The position numbers and the translations under genes are program-made. The notes under the pieces were generated by a model that saw nothing but the letters and a program-made list of their open reading frames with translations, made no database searches and was not told the origin of the DNA. Source: Myxococcota bacterium (GTDB lineage Bacteria > Myxococcota > XYA12-FULL-58-9 > JALHOP01). From it: DNA of 64,000 nt. Positions 15,593 through 23,100 of this stretch are shown here, piece after piece. Position 1 is the stretch's first letter; the number at the start of each line of letters is the position of its first letter. The stretch covers positions 141,592-205,591 of the forward strand of contig JALHOP010000007.1 in assembly GCA_022842935.1 (NCBI GenBank). Reading direction: 5' to 3'.

Positions 15593-16593
15593 GGCAGACG
15601 GCGCTGCTCTTGCTCTCGGGCTGCGTGCTCGCTTGTAGCGGGAGCACGCGCACCACACCGCTGTCGCCCCTCGGTGGCGACAGCGGTGGGGACTCACGCA
15701 CCACGACCGACCGCGATGACCCGGTCGATGACCCGCCCGAAGACGATGAGGATCCCATCATCATCCCAGAGGTCGACGATCCGACGTTTGGCGACGATTG
15801 CGATACCACTGCAGAGTGCGGGCCGGGCCTCGTGTGCAGCGGTCTCGTCGTTGGGGCGACCATCTGCACTGTGCCGTGTATCGGCACCGGGCGTGGCGGC
15901 AACGACGATTGTCCGTCGGGCTTTGCTTGCTACAACTACGAATCGACGACGCTCGATGGCGTTCAGATCTGTCTTGCCGACTGGCAACTCGGCGCTGGTG
16001 AGGCGGGGTACCCTTTCACGACGCCTCCGGGCGGCGCGTGCAGCGCCTCGGATAACGCGTGCCAGACCCAGGTCTGCGATCTCGAAAGCGGGACCTGCGT
16101 GGTGCAGTGCGCAGCCGATCGCGACTGCGCGAGTGGCGAAGTCTGCTACGCCTACCCGTCGGACATGGGTTATCTGCATGTCTGCCTCGCGAGTGACCTC
16201 TCCACCTATCGGTCCGTCGGCGAGAGCTGCGCCGATCCAAGTGAATGCGATAGCGGAATATGCCTCGGCAGCGAGTGCGTAGAGCACTGCCGCGCGACGC
16301 CGGACTGCGCACCTGGGCAAACATGTGCGTTCTGGCCACTCATCGACGACGGGAGTGTGCGCGGTTGGACGAGCGTTTGCAGTGCGCTTCAATACAGCGG
16401 CCGGGGTGACCTGTGGGATGCATGCGATAGCGACTCGGACTGCCGGGGCGAGTGGTGCCTCGAGGGCTCGTGCACGACGCCGTGTGCGACGCGCGACGAC
16501 TGCGACGATCTCATGCCGGGGACCGAGTGTATCCAGCTCAACTTCGCAAGCGACGATTCGGCCTTTTCGGGTGGTTTCTGCCTGATGCGTTGA
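15589..16593 (+). CDS. Cysteine-rich lipoprotein
   Basis: 334 residues from ATG 15589; the open frame extends upstream only as a shadow of the Pro-rich gene. The signal MRQTALLLLSGCVLAC ends in a lipobox, followed by an Asp/Pro/Thr-rich stalk of about 45 residues. The remainder has about 30 Cys arranged as repeated units of the form C-D-S-G-I-C-L-G-S-E-C, as in Dickkopf/EGF-like Cys knots of myxobacterial surface proteins. It is predicted to be an outer, disulfide-stabilised envelope protein. Translation is coupled to the Pro-rich protein, and the BatA-like gene follows after 16 nt. Confidence 0.85.
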   Translation: MRQTALLLLSGCVLACSGSTRTTPLSPLGGDSGGDSRTTTDRDDPVDDPPEDDEDPIIIPEVDDPTFGDDCDTTAECGPGLVCSGLVVGATICTVPCIGTGRGGNDDCPSGFACYNYESTTLDGVQICLADWQLGAGEAGYPFTTPPGGACSASDNACQTQVCDLESGTCVVQCAADRDCASGEVCYAYPSDMGYLHVCLASDLSTYRSVGESCADPSECDSGICLGSECVEHCRATPDCAPGQTCAFWPLIDDGSVRGWTSVCSALQYSGRGDLWDACDSDSDCRGEWCLEGSCTTPCATRDDCDDLMPGTECIQLNFASDDSAFSGGFCLMR

Positions 16594-16609
16594 GTGATAG
16601 CGTCAGAGC

Positions 16610-18733
16610 GTGGGTGAGCTGACGTTCCTGTATCCTTGGTTGCTCGGCGGTGCTGCGCTCGCGAGCCTTCCGGTCATCATCCACTTGATCGGGCGGCGCC
16701 GCGCGCCCGTCGTCAAGTTCGCGGCGTTCGACTTCCTCATGGCGGTCAACAAGCGCCTGGCCCGGCGTGAGCGGCTGCGTCAGCTCCTGTTGCTCGTCTT
16801 GCGCACGCTCGCCGTACTCGCGCTCGTCTTCGCGGTCGCCCGCCCCATGCCCAAGCGCGCAGCCGACGCCGGGACTGCGAGCAAGCGCGTCGCTATCGTC
16901 TTCGACGCGTCGGCGTCGATGCGCTACGAGCGGGGTGGCCGCTCGCTCTTCGAAAACGCGAAGCGCCAAGTGCGCGACGTCATCTCGCATCTCGCGCCGG
17001 GTGATGCCGCTACGCTGGTGGTCGCGGGACGCGACGTCACGCCCGTCTTCCAGGCGCCGACGCTCGACCTCGCGGCGGTGCGCGGCGCCGTCGACAAGAT
17101 CGCGCCCCCCGAAGGTGTCGCGAACATGGGCGCGGCCATCGATATGGCGCTGTCGCAGCTCGGAAGCGACGGCGGCAACGCGACCCTCGTCATCGTCAGT
17201 GACCTTGCCGAAAACGGCTTCGCGAATCTGCGGCCAACCGCCATGGAACCACCGCCCGAAGTCCGCCTCATCGACGCGGCCGAGCGTCCGCAACCCGTGG
17301 CGCTACCGAACCTTGCCATCGAGACCGTGTCCGTGGAGGGCGCGGGCGAGCAGGCTTCGGAGCGTCGCATTCGTGTTGCCGTCCGCAATTACGGACCTGA
17401 GGCCGTGCGCGAGTTGCCGCTCGAGCTGCGCGTCGGTGGCGATGTCACGCAACGCGTGCTCGTCGAGGTACCCGCTTTCGGCGTCAGCGAGAAGACTCTC
17501 ACGTACGCCTTTGCGGGGACCGGTGTGTTTCGCTGCGAGGTGAAGCTCAGTGGGGACGGCGCCTATGCGAGCGACGACACCATGGCGTTCGTGGTCGAGA
17601 TTGCCCCCGGCGTCCACGTGCTCGCCATCGACGGTGACCCGCGCACCACGCCCTATGACGACGAGCTCTTTTTCTTCGAACACGCCGTTCAAGCAGTGCC
17701 CAAGGGCGATCCCACGATCGACCTACGTATCGTCGGTGTCGACGAGGTCAGTGCCGATTTCTCCCTCGAGGGCTACGACGTCGTCGTGCTCGCAAACGTT
17801 GCCGAGCTTCCCGCCGAAGTCGTCTCGCGCTTGGTGAGCTTCGTCGGTGCCGGCGGTGGCCTGCTCTTCACTCTTGGCAGCGAAATCCGCTTTGAACGCT
17901 ATAACGCACTATTTGGTGGGCTCCTGCCGCATCCGCTGCGTGACTTACACAAGGCTGCCGACGAGGTCGCTGGAACACCGCCCCTGGCTCTTGGAGACAT
18001 GGACTGGGACCACCCCGTGCTCGCGGGACTTGGTCAGGCCGCGCAGGAAGGCCTGCGGGCGTCGCGGACGCGCAGCTATTTCAATGTCGATGTCGGCTCG
18101 CGCAACAAGACGCTTGCTGTATTGCGCTTCGATAACGGAGCCCCTGCACTCATGGAACGTCGCGATGCCTCCAAGGGCCGCGTCATGCTGCTTGCCACGA
18201 GTATCGACGTCGACATGAGCGACCTCGCGTTGCGTAGCACGTATCCAGCCCTTGTACAGCGATGCGTGCGCTACCTTGCCAAGGCGATCGATGCTTCGAG
18301 CCTTGCTCCGGCGCGGGTGGGGGCAACCATCGAACTTCCTGTCCCGACCGGCGCGGATGCGGTCGCCCTCGTTTCGCCCGGTGGAACGCGTATCGAGCGC
18401 AGTAGCGATGACGGCACGCGGAGGCGTCTCGAGATGGGGCCCTTGACCGAACCTGGCTTCTATAGCGCACAGGTGCTTGGCAAAGACTGGCAGGCTGCGC
18501 CGCGTCTCGATGTTGCCGTCAATGCCACGCTCGACGAGTCCGACTGGAAGCCAGTTCAGCCCTCGCGTATCGCCGAAGCGCTGGGCGGAGGCAGCGGGGA
18601 CCGCGTGGTCTCGGTAACCATCGGCGCCGGTCAATACGACGATCCATTCGCGCAGCGAGGCTACGCATCGTATCTCTTGCTGACGTTGTGTTTGGTGTTC
18701 ATCGGCGAGAGCTTCCTGGGCTCCCGTGGCTGA
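16610..18733 (+). CDS. BatA-like membrane protein with VWA domain
   Basis: 707 residues from GTG 16610. The N-terminus (FLYPWLLGGAALASLPVIIHL) is the aerotolerance/BatA-type domain with two membrane helices. A von Willebrand A domain follows with the metal site DASAS. The middle is beta-rich (CARDB-like), then comes a class I glutamine-amidotransferase-like region around 340-560, and a final helix YASYLLLTLCLVFIGESFL. Such proteins usually accompany MoxR AAA ATPases and other VWA proteins in envelope-stress operons, none of which is in this window. The function is not established. ilvE follows at 14 nt. Confidence 0.88.
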   Translation: MGELTFLYPWLLGGAALASLPVIIHLIGRRRAPVVKFAAFDFLMAVNKRLARRERLRQLLLLVLRTLAVLALVFAVARPMPKRAADAGTASKRVAIVFDASASMRYERGGRSLFENAKRQVRDVISHLAPGDAATLVVAGRDVTPVFQAPTLDLAAVRGAVDKIAPPEGVANMGAAIDMALSQLGSDGGNATLVIVSDLAENGFANLRPTAMEPPPEVRLIDAAERPQPVALPNLAIETVSVEGAGEQASERRIRVAVRNYGPEAVRELPLELRVGGDVTQRVLVEVPAFGVSEKTLTYAFAGTGVFRCEVKLSGDGAYASDDTMAFVVEIAPGVHVLAIDGDPRTTPYDDELFFFEHAVQAVPKGDPTIDLRIVGVDEVSADFSLEGYDVVVLANVAELPAEVVSRLVSFVGAGGGLLFTLGSEIRFERYNALFGGLLPHPLRDLHKAADEVAGTPPLALGDMDWDHPVLAGLGQAAQEGLRASRTRSYFNVDVGSRNKTLAVLRFDNGAPALMERRDASKGRVMLLATSIDVDMSDLALRSTYPALVQRCVRYLAKAIDASSLAPARVGATIELPVPTGADAVALVSPGGTRIERSSDDGTRRRLEMGPLTEPGFYSAQVLGKDWQAAPRLDVAVNATLDESDWKPVQPSRIAEALGGGSGDRVVSVTIGAGQYDDPFAQRGYASYLLLTLCLVFIGESFLGSRG

Positions 18734-18747
18734 GGTAAGGGAGACGC

Positions 18748-19665
18748 ATGCGCAAGGCTGACTGGATCTGGCGAGACGGTTCGTTCGTGCCCTGGGATGA
18801 AGCGACGCTGCACGTCACCACGCACTCGTTGCACTATGGGCTTGCCGCCTTCGAGGGCATGCGCTGTTACGCAGATGACAAGGGCGGCGCCGCCATCTTC
18901 CGTCTGCACGAGCATCTCAAGCGCCTCTATGACTCGGCGCACATCGCCACCATGCAGATCAACGTGCCGCTCCAGCAGGTCGTCGAGGCGTGTGTGGAGC
19001 TCGTGCGCAAAAATCAGATGCTCGATGGCTGCTACCTTCGCCCCATCGTTTACATGGGCGATGGCGAGCTTGGCATCGCTGCGCAGAACCCGACGCACGT
19101 CGAGGTCATCGCCTGGCGCTGGGGCACGTATCTCGGTGACGACGGCGTGAAGAACGGCATCCGGTGCAAGATCTCGAGCTTCCGCCGCCCGGCGGTCGAC
19201 TCGATGCTGGCCAAGGGAAAGATCACGGGCAACTACGTGAGCTCGATCCTTGCGCGACGCGAAGCGAACTCCGCAGGCTATCAAGAAGCGCTGCTGCTCG
19301 ACCCTCAAGGCTATGTCGCCGAGGGCTCGGGCGAGAACCTGTTCCTCGTGGTCGACGGCAAGGTTCGCACGCCACCCAAAGGCGCGGCCATTCTGCACGG
19401 CATCACGCGCGACACGGTCATCCAGCTGCTGGGCGATCGTGGCATTGGCGTCGAGGAGAGTTTCATCTCACGCGACGAGCTCTACTGTGCGGGTGAAGTA
19501 TTCCTGACAGGCACCGCTGCCGAGATCACGCCCGTTCGCGAAATCGACAATCGCCGTATCGCCGATGGAACGCCCGGCGAGGTCACGCGGCTCGTTCAGA
19601 AAGCCTACGCCGCCGCGGTGCGTGGCCAGGACGACAAGCACAGCGCTTGGCTCACACGCGTCTAG
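18748..19665 (+). CDS. ilvE: Branched-chain amino acid aminotransferase
   Basis: 305 residues with AAGGGAG ahead of the ATG. It transfers the amino group between glutamate and the 2-oxo acids of Leu, Ile and Val, using PLP. The class IV fold signature is clear: an early LHYGLAAFEGMR segment, the PLP lysine K158 in GKITGNYVSS, and EGSGENLF and TGTAAEITPV at the cofactor site. Length is normal. It is close behind the BatA-like gene, which may be only a positional link. A 7-bp inverted repeat follows the stop and may end transcription from both sides. Confidence 0.95.
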   Translation: MRKADWIWRDGSFVPWDEATLHVTTHSLHYGLAAFEGMRCYADDKGGAAIFRLHEHLKRLYDSAHIATMQINVPLQQVVEACVELVRKNQMLDGCYLRPIVYMGDGELGIAAQNPTHVEVIAWRWGTYLGDDGVKNGIRCKISSFRRPAVDSMLAKGKITGNYVSSILARREANSAGYQEALLLDPQGYVAEGSGENLFLVVDGKVRTPPKGAAILHGITRDTVIQLLGDRGIGVEESFISRDELYCAGEVFLTGTAAEITPVREIDNRRIADGTPGEVTRLVQKAYAAAVRGQDDKHSAWLTRV

Positions 19666-19666
19666 C

Positions 19667-19685
19667 TCAGCGCGGCCTGCGCTGA
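19667..19685. terminator. Inverted repeat between convergent genes, possible terminator
   Basis: TCAGCGC-N5-GCGCTGA has perfect 7-bp arms right after the ilvE stop. It has no T tract on either strand, so intrinsic termination would be weak. Confidence 0.4.
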
Positions 19686-19714
19686 TGTGATGGTGCAGAC
19701 AACAGACCCGCTAA

Positions 19715-19849
19715 TTACTTAGCGTCGCCGAACAGCTTCGCCTTCGAAGGCGTCGAGCCGTTCTTGGCCAGCGCCTTCTTGCGGCGCTTGCCGAGGGCGC
19801 GGGTCTTGTTCTTCAGCTTGGTCATGTGCGCTTTGGTCGTCGAGGCCAC
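19715..19849 (-). CDS. Very small, highly basic protein
   Basis: 44 residues from GTG 19849, which has GGAG 6 nt upstream; an internal ATG at 19825 would give 36 residues. About a third of residues are Lys or Arg (KNKTRALGKRRKKALAKNG), ending in STPSKAKLFGDAK. It resembles small ribosome- or nucleic-acid-binding proteins in composition, but I do not recognise a family. Evidence for coding is the good Shine-Dalgarno and the strongly non-random composition. It is convergent with ilvE and divergent from the giant lipoprotein gene. Confidence 0.65.
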   Translation of the reverse strand: MASTTKAHMTKLKNKTRALGKRRKKALAKNGSTPSKAKLFGDAK

Positions 19850-20111
19850 GTCGAGCTCCGGTTGACGATTGAGGCGGCGCAAATGCCGCTATCGCTCTGA
19901 TTTGTCAAGGCACGTAGGCGGCGCATGGGATGTAAGCCCTCACCGACCGCCAAGGCCTCGGGGGCTGTGGGCTCCGGTAAGCGCCCCTGGGGCATGGCAA
20001 AAACCGGCGTGCATCGACCGCGTCGAGTACGATATGGGCCCGACCCAGGTGTTTTGCCTTTACGCTAGGGAAACGCCTGGGAATCGCTGTTGTGTTGAAG
20101 GAGCCGGTCGA

Positions 20112-23100
20112 ATGCTCGGGCTGTGTCTTAATCGTTCGTATCTGACGGGCGCGCTCATGCTCGTCGGCTTGGTTGGCCTCGCGAGCTGCGGCAAGGTGAA
20201 CGAACCGCAGGTGGTTTGCCCTCCGCCCGGTGATGTCTGTTACGACGAAAACGGTAACCGCGTTTACCCCGACGGCGACCCCTTCGATCGCGAGCCGAGC
20301 GATAGCCCGACCACCGACGAGGTGACCGACGACGACGGCGATAGTGGCGGCGACGCGGGCGACGGCGGTGACATCATCAACCCCGGCCCGACCTGCGACT
20401 GCCCGGTGAGCGGTAGCGACCAGGACGGCGACTGCATCGCCGACACCACCGAATCGAGTAACGGCTACACCAACCCCGCCCAGAAAGACTCCGACGGCGA
20501 CGGCATCAATGACGGCTGCGAAGACCGCAACCTCAACGGACAGCGCGACCCGGGCGAGAGCAACGCTGGCGATGCCGACAGCGACAACGACTGTATTCCG
20601 GACGGCGTCGAGGATCGTGATCGCGACGGGCGCTTCGAGCTGCTCTTCGGTGAGACCAGTCCGAATCTCGTCGACTCCGACCGCGATAACATACCGGACG
20701 GTGGTCCTTCCGGCGAAGACAAAGACTGCGACGGCGTCGTCGACCCGTTCGTCGACAGCAACGGCAATAGCTGCTGGGATCCGGCCGAGGCGCAAGGCGA
20801 GACGAACCCGGCGCTTGCTGACACCGACGGTGACGGCATTGGCGACGGGCGAGAGGACTTCAATCAGAACGGCACGTGCGACAGCGACGAGAACAGCTGC
20901 GCCTTCGTGACCGACACCGACTGCGATCAGCTGCCGGATGGCTCCGAAGACAAGAATCGCAACGGTCAGCAAAACAGCGGCGAGACCAACCCGCGCAACA
21001 ACGATAGCGACAACGACGGCATCCTCGATGGAGTCGAAGACGCAAACCGCAACGGCATCGTCGAGTCGGCCACCGAGACCGACCCGCGCAGCATCGACAG
21101 CGACGGCGACACCATCCCCGACGGCGTCGAAGACGCCGACCGCGATGGGCAGGTCGACCCCGCGCCGACCGGCGCCGATGGCTGCTGGACCGGAGTGACG
21201 CCAGGCGAGACCGACCCGCGCCGTGTCGACTCCGACGGCGACCTCATCAGCGATGACGCCGAAGACAAGAACAAGAACGGCCAGTGCGACAGCGGCACCA
21301 TCGCCGACCCGAACGCGCCCGGCGGCACCCGCGAGGGGCTGGTCGAGAGCTGCTCCTTCCTTGCCGACACCGACTGCGACGGCCTGTCCGACAGCGCCGA
21401 AGACAAGAACCGCGACGGCACTTACCAGCTCGCCGAGACGGACGCGCGTTTCAATGACACCGACCGCGATGGCCTCATCGACGGGTGTCCGATCGGCTTC
21501 AACCTCACGACCTGCGAGGACCTCACCAATGACGGACGCGTCGACCCAGGCGAGACGGATCCGCGCAGCGTCGACACCGACCTCGACGGCTTGAACGACC
21601 GCTGCGAAGTTCAGTTCGACTCGAGCAACTGCACCTCACCGACATGCACCACCAACGCCACCGTCGAGGACACCGACGGCGACGGCAAGCTCGACGGCGA
21701 AGAAGACGCCAACCGCAACTGCCGGTTCGACCCGCCCAGCGAGACCGACCCGCGCGTGAACAACCCGCCGCCGGCGCCAGGCACACCAGAGTATCCGCGC
21801 TCGCAGGTGTGCGACGCGCAGAACTTGAAGCAGCTCACCTTTGCCGAGGCTCCCGACCCGGCGGTCGACTATCGCGTCGCCTTCGAGGTCGAGAAGTTCA
21901 ACGGCGTCACCGCCGAATACCGGACGCGCGCTTACGGTATCGAGCTCAACGCCGCCAACAATCAGATCGTCGAAGATGATCCGAACGACATGGTGTGGGG
22001 ACATCTCTTCGAGTCACCAACAGGCGTGGTGGTCGAGTCCGGCAATCCGGCTCCGGTCAACCGGAACGTGTACGGCTTTACCTACGTGACCCAGGACACG
22101 ACGCCGCTCGACGATCGGCTCGACGATTTGCGTGACCAGCTTGCCGCTCTATACGGCGCCGCCGTCGTCACCGAGGTGAGCAATGTCCCGGCGCGCCCGG
22201 CGCACGACGATTTGCCGAACTTCCGCGTGACCCGCGCCTCACGCCAGTATCGCGTCACCGTCGGTGCTTCGGCAGCGCAAGCCAAGTCTGCCGTGTTTGT
22301 CCGCCAGGACCTGCTGGCGCGCGCCTTCTTGCCGCTGGCCGAGCTCGCCAACGTCCGCCCGACGAGCATTCTTGGCGACACCACCTCGGACGCGGTTTAC
22401 GGCCAGGTGAACTGCCCCGGTAACCCGCAGTGCTACCAGCGCTTCACCATGAACATCGCGGCGGTGCAGCGCCTCGACCAGATCGTCATCAACAACGAAG
22501 CGCCGACGCCGGACGTGACCGGCGTGACCATGTACGTCGTGGCCCTGACCCCCGACGACTCGACCGCCGACAGCAATGCCACCGTCACGCGTCTTTACAA
22601 CGAGCGTCTCACCCGACTCGAAGACCTCACCGGTGGCTCGGCCGTCGCCCGCTTCGAAGCGCGGCGCTCGAGCATCTGCGAGGACCGCAATGCCAAGCAG
22701 GCAAAGGCAGATCTCCTCTTCGTGGTCGACGACTCGGCGTCCATGCAGGCGGTCATCGACAAGCTCCAGCAAGCCTCGCGCGATGCGCAAGCGGTGCTCA
22801 CGGCGAACTCGACGAACGTCGACTACCGCGTCGCCATGACCACCACGAATCCGTCACTCTATGGACGCACTGTCTGCGAAAACGTGCAACCCGGCACGGC
22901 GCCGTCGGGCACCTTCGACGAAGACATTGGCTGCATGAAGATCTGCCCCGCCAACTGCACGACGACGTGCGGCAACTCGGGTGGGACGTGCCCCGCCTCG
23001 TGCGGCACCTCATGCCGGCCGGCCATCGGCACGCTGCTCGCCGACGAACAAGCCGCGCCTGGCGGAGACGGTGAGTTCATGTATCGCCTGCCCGGTGGTG

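Noticed and set aside
19903-19908. Perfect TTGACA on the minus strand upstream of the small basic protein
   Set aside because: The best hexamer 17 bp downstream is CATTTG, a poor -10; kept as a bare -35 match only.
20400-21750. TSP3-coding repeats as a CRISPR-like or satellite array
   Set aside because: Spacing is irregular and similarity is at the protein level (Asp/Gly codons), so they are coding repeats.
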